A DNA stretch of 64,000 nt, taken from NCBI GenBank assembly GCA_026770025.1, contig JAMXDE010000031.1:62001-126000 (forward strand). The letters run 5' to 3'. The DNA comes from Craspedostauros australis. Its lineage: Eukaryota; Bacillariophyta; Bacillariophyceae; Mastogloiales; Achnanthaceae. Position 1 is the first letter of the stretch; the number at the start of each line of letters is the position of its first letter. Of the stretch, positions 44,101 to 54,906 are shown piece by piece. A program made the translations under genes and the position numbers. The notes under the pieces were generated by a model that was not told where the DNA came from, searched no databases, and saw only the letters and a list, made by a program, of their open reading frames with translations.

Positions 44101-44584
44101 CCGTATCGCAGAGTACAACAATTCTTCCTCCTCGCAGCCGACACTGCGGCGGCATCCTCCTGTTCGTCGATAACTGTACTAGTACGAGCTATCAGATTGG
44201 AAGATGCAATATCCAGCACAGGCCGCGTCTTGAGATGCACGAGTAGAGACGCTGGCAACCGAGAGATCGTACACGTTGTACGGGGAAAATGAGGCAATAG
44301 ACCCAAGCGGAATGGTAACGACAAGCCATTTCGAAGCATGGTGTGGAATGACATGGCATGGTGTGATACGACACTCTATGACAACTGTTAACACTGCACA
44401 GACGGTTCCAGAGTTAGGCATATTCTTCCTTGTGTCAAAATTGATGTGTTGTCGAAGCACAGCCCACAGCCCATAGTATCGGTGGTTCCGTATGGTACTC
44501 TCTCGCATACCCCGTGTGGCCATGGCCAAATCGATCGCCTGTGACCTACCACACCTCCCGTACTCGTACCATATTTGTATTTCA
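44101..44584. other. Convergent 3' intergenic region
   Basis: Nearly 500 bp between the stop codons of the methyltransferase and the HMG-box gene. No gene, repeat or RNA is visible. Confidence 0.4.
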
Positions 44585-47500
44585 CTACATGCGTCCGCTT
44601 TGATCATTGAAGTCGTTTCCGAGATGTCCGTTGGGGTGAATATAGGATGAGGCATTGGCGTTGTTGCCAACCCCCATAGTTAATTGGCTGTTGCTGGTGT
44701 TTGCGTTTGTAACATTTGTTGATGCATTTGGATCCAGTTGAGCCGATAGCGGGCCTCGATGAACTTGCGTACCTGCGAACGAGGCTAATTGATTCAACGA
44801 GGCTTGATTCAGAAGTTGAGGTTGTTGCTCCTGCTGCTGCTGTTGCTGCTGAGATTGTTGCTGTGGCTGGAATAGCTGAGGTTGAAGATGCTGTAGTGTG
44901 TGTTGCATTGCTTGCTGCATGTCTCGAATCGGATGGTTGTCCCGGAGCGGTGTGGGTTGCAAGTGCGACTGACCAAGACCCTGCATTGAGTGTTGAGCTT
45001 GGACCCGTGCCTGCTGCTGCATCGATTGTGCGTTGGAATCTAAATGCATCGATGTGATCAGGATACAATTTCATGTGACGAAGTGAATTTGATTTGAGTA
45101 TAGAATGGCACCATGGTCCAGAAAGTATCGACGATCAATCCGAGATGAGATACGCACGTGGATAATGATAACGGAACGAAGTCATGGGTAGCAAAGAGCA
45201 GCGGTAGACACAGCGACGACAATTGACAAGTGAGCTCATCGAAGACCGACATGAGGAACCAGCAGTGTAAGGGCAGAACATGTTTGCTTCGTCCCGGCTG
45301 TTGATTTCTCGCACAAGGCATTGCGCTTGCTGCGCAATGGAGACAAAGAGCTGCAGGTACACTCGGATCACTTACTCATCCCGTACATGTTCATGTTCAG
45401 CCCGGTGAGCTGAGTGTTCCTCGGAAGCTGGTGCCCGAAACTCTGTGGTGCCGTCATGGCAGCTGCTGAAGTTTGTGGCGTTGCTGCGGCTGACGCCGCT
45501 GTGGAGACGACAGCCATAGGCTGGGTTTGCATCTGAAATCCCTGGTAGGGGAAACCGAGTGCTCCAATCGCTTCAAGCATCTGTGCGTTTTGTTGCATTC
45601 CAATCGGGAGCTGCGCACCACTGGCATTGCCATGCCCGGCCGGCTGCTGCTGCGATTGCTGTTGTTGTGACTGCGGCTGCTGTTGTCGTTGCTGTCGTTG
45701 TTGTTGCTGCTGCTGCTGCGGTACTCCGGCTGCATCCTGCTGAAGCTGACTGGCTATTGCATTGCCCTGCACATTTTGGAGGAAGGGAGACATGTCAATG
45801 AGATTCCCGCCACCGGCCACTGCTGCGGCTGCTCCCAACAGTCCTTGGTGAAGGTGCATCTGGAAATCGGATGCCGTGGGTAGACTACCTCCAGTTGCTG
45901 CGCTTGCTGTTGGTACCGCCCCTGCTGTTCTTGCTCCCGTTGACGTTGACGTTGACGGTGCTGGTGTTGCTGAGCCTGAGCCTGTGGATGGAGCTGTTCC
46001 TGCTGGTGGTGCGGATGCGACACCAAATGGGTAAGTTGATGGTGCGCCCCGGACCCCGCTAAGCGCCGATGCTGCCATCATTTCGTCTGTGTTTGGCCCG
46101 CCGTATCCATGTGCTATGAGCTCGTTGGCCGCGGTCAAAGTTGTCATCTGTCGATGCGCCTGTTGCTGTGCCTGTTGTTGCGTTTGTGCGGCGAGCGCGG
46201 TAGCTGCAGCCATCGTGAATCCCGATTGAAGTGCCGATTGCATCGGGTCGATGATCCCAGCGGATACTGCTGGGGTGTTCCCCATACCCCGCAGCGCCTT
46301 GTTCGCTTGAGAATTGCGTTTCTTCCTACCGTCATTCTCTTTCTTCCACTTCACCATCTTCGCCTTGTATTCAGCCCACATGGATGCCTCTTCTGCGCGA
46401 AACCTCTGCTTATCAGCTGCATCCGCCTCCTTCCACATGTTGCTGAGGATCTTGCTGATCTCTCCGTTGGTGCAATCCGGATTCTTCGCCTTCACAGCCC
46501 CCCTCCTGCTGTTGGCGTATGACAGATATGCTGACATGGGTCGTTTCGGAGCATTCGGGTTTCGCATTTTACGCGATCCGGGGCCACCGATCGAACCAGG
46601 GTACGCTGCCTTTTCCCGCTCGTACCGTTGCTTGTCCACACGGGCCATCTCTTCGTACACCGCCCGATCTTCAGGTTTCATGCCCCTCCATGCCTGTGCA
46701 ACCATCTTCGTGATGTTCGAGTGCTGCTTCGTTTGTGTTCATTCGATTCCATTCGAGTTCATTCGATCCCCACGGCATGACATGGTACGCCATGTTTCAT
46801 TTTGTGTTGGTGGGATGCAACGTGGTTGGTGCATTGGTAGTTTGCGTGTGATTGGTGAGTATGATCCATATATTGTGTTGCGTGCATTGTATAACATAAT
46901 AGTAATAGTACGAGCACGTGCGTGTTGTTTGGTGATGTTGGTTTGTGTACGTATTGCCCATCCACACGAAATGGCGTGTTTGAGAGGATTCAATGAAATT
47001 TGTTGTTTGTTGCGTTTCCAATCGCGCCCAGGGGGAAGTATTCGCAGCAGACAACAGGAATGACAAGGAGGGCGTGTGGTGAGGTCGTCGGTATCAGCGG
47101 GGCTTGGTTGGTCTTGGACTTTTCTGTGGCAAATAACAATCCCAACGCGCACGGGCTGATGACACATTTCTGCTGCCACTGCCACTGCTACATCATGATT
47201 CGCACGTTATGCACCATCACTCGCACAGATGCTTACCTGAACTCCATCCGCTTGTTTCGCAATTTCTTCTCTAACTTCTTTGTGCTTTTGCATGGAGAAG
47301 AAGATGAAAGAACTGCTCACAAAGTATGCGAACCAAGGGATGTTGAGGTTGTTGTTGCGGTTGGTGTAGTTGCCATATTCACAGAGTTGTGTTATTCATT
47401 TCCAGACAACGAACAGATGGAGTGGATGAGAATGACAATATGCATTCGAGACTCTAGAACACGAGTGCAAGTAGAAGTCCTCCACATTCGAATCTACCGG

Positions 47501-48989
47501 GGCAACTCCTGGTAGAGCCTTTCTGAGATTGGTTGGTGGCACGGCATAGCGCGGCATGCCGGAATTGAAACCAGCAACTGAGACATGGTCACAGCATGAA
47601 ACAAGGGAGATGTGCAGCCCCCACCATGAGGTAGATGATGTCACGTGCTTCCGTCCTCGATATCCATGTTCCGGCTTACCTTTTGAAACGCTTTGGGACG
47701 CTGGGTAGCTTGCCATCTACTGTGGGCGGCCCCTTGGCAGGACTACGTGGCTTCGAACCTTGTGGTGTCCAGGAAGGTGGAGATGACGCGTAAGCAGTAG
47801 CCGGCGGGTTAGATAACGATCGGCCACAAGTAATCTGGAATAGAGTACTCTACTCTCATGCCATCCCTATGCAAATACCAAATAGGCACTTACCTGGGTG
47901 TAGCGTGTTGTTGCGTGCGACGTTGCCCATTCTGCTGCTGCCAGCTCTGCTGGGTTTGTTGGCACGAGCACCTGGTTGCGACGTAAGTGTGCAGTGTTGG
48001 GATAGAGAAATGGAAACGCGGTGGAGGAGGAAAAGGCACAAGTGGTTTGGATGATGCAATGTGTTCGTGAGCGTGTGGATGTGCGGGTATGTCAGTGTAT
48101 CAGCGTATCAAATTATGATGCACGGATTCAAACGAGTATGTGAGTACGATGTCAGAAGGCGTGTGGGCAGATTTGCAGTTGGCCAGATGCAGCAATTGAT
48201 CGTTGCGTCGGCAGATGAGTCTGGAATAACGAAGGGTGTTGGACAAGGCAGAACACAAGACATGGAGACGAATTGGACCATGTGCGATGTATCTCTCGTC
48301 AAGACTGCAAGAAACGCCAAAAGGTACCACGAAATTCGTCAGCTGGCTACGACCGACGTCAATGGTGCATCATGGTCTGCCCTCGCGCTGATCATGGATT
48401 TGATACCATGACATGCCATGGCATGAGTCAGGGCCAGCATCATCAACGGCCAGATTGGGAACAGAAAGTCAGACTGGAAGCAAGAGAGCTTCACTGCTCC
48501 GCTGCTGACCCTCCGACTCCAATTCCTCAGTCGATCGTCACTTTGCGGATAAGGACGATGCCGGTGGTGGCGGTGAAGACCGTGCCTGCAATGTGGCTGC
48601 GCCGTCTCCATGTTGCTCCAGTTTGCCTGGGGCAACCAATGAGAAAGACAATTGAATGCATGTGGGTTGATATGACTCCGACAGTGCCACACTGCATGCC
48701 GTGTGAAACTGCAGAGCTCAACGGCGAAGATTCGAAGGAGCACCAACGTGCCCTCCCTCCATGTCCATCACCTGACCACCTAGTGAACTTGACAAAATGG
48801 CCAACATGATCCCCGCACTTTGTTTGATTGCTTACCAATTGTGCCTCCGACTCTTCCTGTGCCTCTACTTGCAACGCCGTTGCCGTTGCCGTTGCCAGTG
48901 GAATGGCCTTCGTTGGCGGGACCCCGAGCTCTATCGTCTATGTCATCGTCATTTGTGGTGGATCTTGGACCGTTAGCTGAACTGTCCAT
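44585..48989 (-). CDS. Protein with two HMG boxes and a Gln-rich tail (six exons)
   Basis: HMG boxes bind and bend DNA; this is probably a nuclear chromatin or transcription factor. Exons: 48989-48836, 47949-47894, 47834-47680, 47312-47237, 46723-45376 and 45039-44585; 747 residues. All six join in phase with GTAAG(T/C)-type donors. The first HMG box is rebuilt across three exons: VPKRFKSSFIFFSMQKHKEV, then KMVAQAWRGMKPEDRAVYEE and VDKQRYEREKAAY (residues ~116-188). The second is contiguous: NAPKRPMSAYLSYANSRRGA to MWAEYKAKMVKWKKE (~204-275). The rest is Gln/Ala/Met-rich with long CAG-encoded Gln tracts, like an activation domain. Exon 5 has a tandem acceptor (GAAGCAG), so one Gln may be included or skipped. 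Exons 1-2 are the least certain, being supported by phase and splice motifs only. Confidence 0.75.
45640..45722. repeat. CAG/CTG-rich tract coding for polyglutamine
   Basis: CTG and TTG triplets on the plus strand encode runs of Gln (minus strand) in the HMG-box protein. The longest pure stretch is near 45699-45719. A second Gln-coding tract lies at about 44828-44870 in the last exon. Confidence 0.8.
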
Positions 48990-51900
48990 CGCCTCTCCTT
49001 TGACAGTCCAGCCACCGAGTCTCGCTCAGCTAGAGCCTGGAGTGACAGTGTCGTAGTCGTCAAGTGCGGATCGCACGACGCCAGGAGGCAGCGGTGCTGT
49101 GCCGTTGTTGGTATGGATGCTGCTGGTACAGATACGGTCCTCTGTTTGTGTTCTTACAGGTATGCGGGTTTGCGCGTGTGCTTTTGCCTCGACGGTTGCG
49201 GAAGTGACAACCAAAGGTGGCCACTGTTGTTGCGTGATGTGGATTCGTGACCAACTGGTGGATGGAGAGAGTGGATGGCTTCCCCCCGTTTTTGCCTCGA
49301 ATGAATGTACGCGTGATACTCTGTGTCCTCGTCTGTTTGTTGTGATTGTCTGCTTGTTTGCTCGTTTGCTTTGCTCGTTTGCTCTGCTCGTTTGCTCGTT
49401 GCTCTGCTCGTTTGATGCCAATAGGCCAAAGTGGCGGGCGAATGCAATCACGCCAACAAATGCTGAAAGAGTTGTTGCTGTGATCAGGCTGTCCTTGATT
49501 GTGGGTTCACTCTTTTGAATGATTCACTTCCTGGTTCAATTCCTGGTGCAATTCCTGGTGCAATGCTTGGTGTGTACGAGCTAACCGTCTGTATTGATGG
49601 TATGGTATTGTCGGTGACGCTGGCGCTGGCGCCAATGGCGGACGTGATGTTGCTCTTCCGGTTTGTTCAGATTCGGTTGCCGATTTGTCGAGGACTGTGG
49701 CAAGAGTGACTGAAACGGATGACGCTGACGAAAATGACCTTGCTTGTTGCCGCGTGTGCGAGCTATGGTGAGGGAGCACCGCTGATCTTCGAGATTGTGT
49801 AGTGGATCCCCTGCGCGGTGAGCAAGGGACGTCTATTCGACCGAGAGTGATTGAGAGAGAAACACGCAGAGCGGAATTGCGACGATGCTCGCACCGATAG
49901 TCGACTGTAGTTGATCAGCTGTTCCTCAGTGGCCAGCCAACGCAACGAGCCGGCTGTTTGTGCTGTCTTTTTGTGTTGGCCTTTCTGGTTGTCTCTTTCA
50001 TCACAAACTCTCCGCTGCTCAGAGAGCAAGAAAACAACACAGTGTTTGTACTCCACCTTTGGGTGGATTGCGCGAATGATGGGTTCGACTATTTCTGCTC
50101 CAGCACAAAGTGGCTCTCTCGTGGATCCGATTGTGATTGGGGACGTGAAACGCATTCGGAGAATATCCTGACGCAGGCATCCAATTAAGAGTTTCGTGTT
50201 TCCAAATATGTCTGGTCCTGCCTGCTGGCGACACCCAACACTAACGTCACTATTTTTCACATTGGTCGCCATCGACGCCTGCCATCTGACAATTGGCACG
50301 TCGTCATGTTTCGCCACCAACCAACTGGAACAAACCACCTGCGACAACACATCATCGTCATGGACATCATCAACATCATGATATCTTCGGAATCTGTTGG
50401 GCACATCCAGAGCATAAGTGGAGTGTACACAAGTTCGGTATTCCGCAGAGCAGTTCGCATTTGTGTTGCAATTGTGTTTGCTTGCTGACGAGTGTGAGGA
50501 TCTCTTCCTCTCCTTGACGCTGACATGACACGCACTGGATGGCATCCATCTGTCTACAACAGTTGCCTCTTGGGTACCGGTCTGACTCATCATCTTCGAG
50601 AAATGATCGACAACAACAGTGCCGGTTGCACCTGCAGAAGCTGCCAGGCTGACGAATCACGCGCGTGCGGTCAAAGTGAAGTCGGGCGTCTCAACCTTTG
50701 GCCCAGGCGATGATTGTGAAGCTGGCGACAAACGTACACACACTGTGCCATCAGGATGAATGAGATTCCTTCGAGTCTGCTCACACACACACACACACAT
50801 GTTGCGCAGGCCTTCGATGTGTGGTGGTTGAAGTATTCTACTATATTCCCACCGTACCGCAATTGCGTGTGGCGAGGCAATCGCAAAATGCAAAGAGAGA
50901 GAGAGAGAGAGTGCTCCAAATACTCCTACACCAAGTATCGGTACTGGTACGCAACAGTGATCAAAGGAATGGACAAAGCCGAGAATCGGTGTGAGAGTTT
51001 GGTGGTTGAGTGATTGTATGGATGAAATAGGCTTCAGGAAGTGTGGTTTCTCCCTTGCCTCGTGCGTCACGGTCAAAAGCGCCACGTCCACTACGCATCT
51101 TGCAATTCCAATTGCAAAAGGAAGGGGGTAGGCATCCGTGGATGTAGGAATAAAGCCAGGCAACATGAGAAGAGAGGCAGGGCAACAGAGCAACACGAAG
51201 CCGTTCGGCTTCCGATGCCCAGGTTCGGACCCGAGTGGGAACGCGTGTCCTGGGCTGAGCAGTCCGTATGATACGAGCTGCAACAAGGACATCAGAAGAT
51301 CGGGTTGGGAGGAATACTCTGCATTGGTTGTACTCTCCCCGTATAGAGAATACCCTCTTCATACTACTCTGAACTATTATATTCTCTGCTCTTGTGCGAC
51401 TTCCTTGGGCATCTATCTTGTGGATACTAACCATTTCTTGCAACATAGGTGATCCAAAAAATCCCACAAAAACACTCTCCAAAGAGGTGGTCTCAATTTT
51501 AAATCAGCGCCCCACACCACACGCATCTTCTTCCGGTATTGGAAGGTGGCTGGCATAGAACATGTCGCAGAGTAAGAGAGCAGGGCGCCGCACCCTCGCA
51601 GAGTTACGGTTTCGCATGCGCTTCCACAGTTTGTTTACGAAAGCGCATCGAGCTCCCCCACACCGAAGGTAGCAACAGCGATGTTGGCAATGCATGTACT
51701 AGCTCGTATTGGGGAGGGGAAACGTGAGGATGGCGCGAATGTATCCTCCCTTGAGATCCTTTGTGCTCTTCTATTCTTCTGATCCAATCAGTGTAGCAAA
51801 GGAGGAGAAGCACGCGCAGAGCGGAGTAGTTGCATGTGTGATGAAGCAGAGCACAACAGCATGCTACTGGTATTGATGCGTACAAGGGTGAGCTACCAGC

Positions 51901-52813
51901 GCAGACACTGCTGTAGAGCAGAGCGGAGTTGGTCGTAAAGAAGAGTGCGCGGAGAACTGGACACACTCTCCCCACCCACAAGAAGACAGTCACAAACAGA
52001 CATCCGACACCGCTTCCCAAACAAGTGGCGGAATTCGCTCAATTGGGAGGGCACAAGAGATGCGGACCAAAAGCCTTCTCCCTGCGCGTTCTCCCTCTTT
52101 TTCTTTTCGCCACGTCGCGGGTTCGGACTTTTTTGACCACACCAGAGTAGTTCCATTGAAAAGGCTTTATGCGTCAGTGGACGCCACCGTTTTCGGCCAG
52201 CCGGGTTCTGCACAAGTGACGTCGATGTGGACGTCAGTGATAATTCCGGTCAGAAGGCGCCATTGAAGCGGTTTACGATCGACTCGCTTGACTTTATCAC
52301 GAAAACACGTTCTTCACAAGACTCATTGCGAAGTGACTGACGAGGTCGTATGACATGTTTCATGGAGCTCTTGGTCGTGTAGATCGGACTCGATTCGAGA
52401 TGCTTCCGATTGTGTCGAATCAACGGACTGCGAATTTGAAGGAAGCACGAACGAAACGACCATGGCGGAAAAAAGAGCAGCAACGGGCGTTGCAGAGCGC
52501 GTACATGGTACTGTGACACTGCAATGGTTGTGACCGGTAACAACAAGACCAAAAACGCGCCAACGAGCACTGTGCGAAGCATGGCAGCACGATGGTAACA
52601 ACAGGAGCACGATCGAATTGAATCCCAATTTCGCCTCTGCCGCCATGCCTCAAAGAAGAAGAGCAAGAAGACGAACGAGAAGAGTCCTGCGCAGCCAAAG
52701 CAAACTAAACCAGATCAAACGGAGCAGAGGAGCAAGAAGGGAAGGACACGTTTGCCAGATACAGACCGACACAAGCAAAAGCAGTTAATATCTGAAGCAG
52801 CAAAGACAGCAAG
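48990..52813. other. 3.8-kb region without a convincing gene
   Basis: It lies between the start of the HMG-box gene and the probable 5' end of the SNARE gene. It contains tandem GCTCGTTT-type repeats (about 49345-49410), CCTGGTGCAATT repeats (about 49528-49572), a CA run (50783-50800) and a GA run (50896-50912). The longest open frame is 276 codons on the minus strand (49763-50593), with no recognisable domain; I do not call it a gene. Confidence 0.4.
49528..49572. repeat. Tandem 12-bp repeat
   Basis: About three and a half copies of CCTGGTKCAATT. The first copy happens to match a tRNA B-box consensus, but no tRNA cloverleaf can be drawn around it. Confidence 0.7.
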
Positions 52814-52816
52814 ATG
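52814..52816 (+). other. Possible split start: ATG exon of the SNARE gene
   Basis: An A-rich leader ends in ACAGCAAGATG and is followed at once by GTGAGT, a strong donor. Splicing from 52816 to an acceptor at 53451 (CAACAG) would join ATG in frame to AACGACATTG of the SNARE coding sequence. The first exon would then contribute only the start codon. The alternative is the ATG at 53443 without this intron. Confidence 0.45.
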
Positions 52817-53220
52817 GTGAGTGCAGGCATTGCCCGCCAAAAAAGGGTTGGCGTTGAGAATTCAAATTGGCGCGCAGAGGGAACAAAGACCGACGATGAG
52901 TGCTGATCAGTGGGTAGCGCAACTCATGCAGCCCATGCAGCGTACGATGCTTCTATTGTAGTGCTCTGAGTTCAGTCGTCGCCTTTGGTGCGATGAAGCT
53001 TTGGCTTCAACATTGGGCATTGCGCATGGAGCATGGAACATGGAACATGGAGCATCAACTTTGATCTTCGCTCTTGCAACACCATGGCCCACGGACACGT
53101 ATTATACCAAATAGAGTTAGAGTACTCACAGTCACCATTACGCGCCTCCATCTTTTGTTCTCAATCGCGTTGCGACTGTTGTCACGAACATACGATGACC
53201 GGCCATGCTACCAAACCTAA

Positions 53221-53272
53221 ACCATGATACTGTACCATGATACTGTACCATGATGCTACGCCGTGATACTAC
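53221..53272. repeat. Tandem 13-bp repeat (ACCATGATACTGT)
   Basis: Two perfect units and two degenerate ones. A separate 7-bp repeat (RCATGGA, four units) lies just upstream at about 53027-53058. Both fall in the proposed first intron or leader of the SNARE gene. Confidence 0.8.
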
Positions 53273-53403
53273 ACCATACTCGTACTGACGTGCAACGACC
53301 TGTGCTGGACTTCACTTCTTTGGATGCGACTGGATCAATTCGTATGGTGTGACATATACCACTCCAAACACCATGACGACAAACTGATGCGGTGTACAAC
53401 GTG

Positions 53404-53443
53404 ACTGCTCGACTGCTCGACTGCTCAACTACTCGACTACTCA
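53404..53443. repeat. Tandem 8-bp repeat (ACTGCTCG) at the SNARE 5' end
   Basis: Five units of ACTGCTCG/ACTACTCA immediately before the coding sequence. If the first intron exists, this forms its pyrimidine-rich 3' end and supplies possible branch points (CTCAAC, CTCGAC). Confidence 0.8.
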
Positions 53444-54159
53444 TGCAACAGAACGACATTGAATACTGGGATGACATGCTCACGGAGCAAATTGCTGAAA
53501 TTCAGCAAGGTCTGGATAGAATCCCGTCCATCTCCGATCCAGTGGAAGTGGCGGCGGCGCTGGATGAGGTGGAGGACAGCATTAAGTCAGCGCAGGGCAC
53601 CAAGCGGTCGTTCAAGATGGAAACACGTCTCGTGCAGGATGTGCAACAGCGGAGACAGCTTGAGGGGCGGCTGCAGAACTTGGATCAGCAGCTGCGCACG
53701 CTGAAGGCTGATTTGGTGGCCCTGAAGGCTGACCAGGAACGCGGCCAGCTGTTTGTAAGCGCCGGTGGAAATGGTGACGTTGAGGAAGGTCAGGACGCGA
53801 CACGGGCCGGCAACAACATGCTCGGCGAAGCGTCAAGACTGCAGGACAAGACGCAGGATTCGTTGGCCAACACCAGGAACATGATCGCGGCGTCCAAGGA
53901 GGTCGGAGTCTCGACGTTGGAAGAGCTGCAACGACAGCGCGAGGTCATTGAGAACATCGACAGGGAGGCAGACAGAATGGATGACAACCTCGCGAGAGCG
54001 GAGGCGCTGATCAAGACATTCGGAAAGCGCATGGCGACGGACTCCTTCATCCAGTGCATGGCTTTGCTCAATTGTCTGCTGCTGCTGGGTGTTGCTTTGT
54101 ACGCTATCCTTCGCAACGGGTCTCTCCAAACCAATGACTCGACTCCTCCAGAACCATAA
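53443..54159 (+). CDS. NPSN-type Qb-SNARE
   Basis: Qb-SNAREs of the novel plant SNARE type act in fusion at the plasma membrane and cell plate. This gene gives 238 residues from the ATG at 53443, or 236 if the split start at 52814 is used. The N-terminal half is helical (MLTEQIAEIQQGLDRI and later QQRRQLEGRLQNLDQQLRTL), as in the NPSN N-terminal bundle. The SNARE motif spans residues ~145-205: LQDKTQDSLANTRNMIAASK, GVSTLEELQRQREVIENIDR, with the zero-layer Gln in QRQRE. FGKRMATDSFIQC leads into a C-terminal anchor (MALLNCLLLLGVALYAIL), matching the GRQVATDKC-anchor end of plant NPSN11. The short tail after the anchor is typical of tail-anchored SNAREs. Vti1 is the nearest alternative, but the (K/R)-(M/V)-ATD junction favours NPSN. 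Confidence 0.85.
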   Translation: MQQNDIEYWDDMLTEQIAEIQQGLDRIPSISDPVEVAAALDEVEDSIKSAQGTKRSFKMETRLVQDVQQRRQLEGRLQNLDQQLRTLKADLVALKADQERGQLFVSAGGNGDVEEGQDATRAGNNMLGEASRLQDKTQDSLANTRNMIAASKEVGVSTLEELQRQREVIENIDREADRMDDNLARAEALIKTFGKRMATDSFIQCMALLNCLLLLGVALYAILRNGSLQTNDSTPPEP

Positions 54160-54906
54160 TGCATGTGCACATCCAGTCGCATTACGTTTTACTGCGGAGA
54201 CAATCGGGCACACAAACAATCAAAGAAGCAAACAGAGGCAGGGCGAGAAGGCTGCCCATTCTACACAATAATGCAAGCGAGCAACGGAAGCTCTTGGCAC
54301 TCCATCGCGCTGGATGATGGCCAGTTCTACTATCAATCTCAACAGACAGCAAGAACACACAGACGCGTCTATGGCCTCCCAAATTCGACTGTGAGTCCTA
54401 ATACCGTACTCTTACATACATCAATGTACTCCACTCTGCTCCTACCATCATGATACTTGTGCCATGCACTTGGATGCGACGCCTCTGCCTGCGCGAATGG
54501 CGTTCGCCTCGTTGTCCCTGCGTCTCGACACCTTCTCGTGCCTTTTAATTGCAAGTGTGAGCTCTTCGGTCATGAATCTATCCTGATGAAGCAGAGGCAA
54601 ATAGAAATGCATCAGGCATCACATCCATTGAATGAATGGTTGATTGATTGAGATGCGGAGACCAAGACGACAACTCCGCTCTCTATCAGACGCATCTTGC
54701 ACCGGTCAGCAGGCATCACATACATTCCCCATGCAACACTCTACTCCACTCCACCACAACTTGTGAGCATCGTGTTCCTAAATGTTTGTGTCATCACGCG
54801 AAAATAGTATTATTTTATTGAATATAATAGTATATGGTGCGCCATGGTATGCTGGTTGAAGTATGTACTGGTTTGATGGGTGCCTCATTGTTTGTTGCTT
54901 CCTTGC
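54160..54906. other. Convergent 3' intergenic region
   Basis: About 750 bp between the SNARE stop and the P-protein stop. An AT-rich patch (about 54805-54835) may hold polyadenylation signals. No gene is seen. Confidence 0.4.

Noticed and set aside
49528-49572. GGTTCAATTCC resembling a tRNA B box
   Set aside because: It is part of a 12-bp tandem repeat and no A box, anticodon stem or acceptor stem can be formed.
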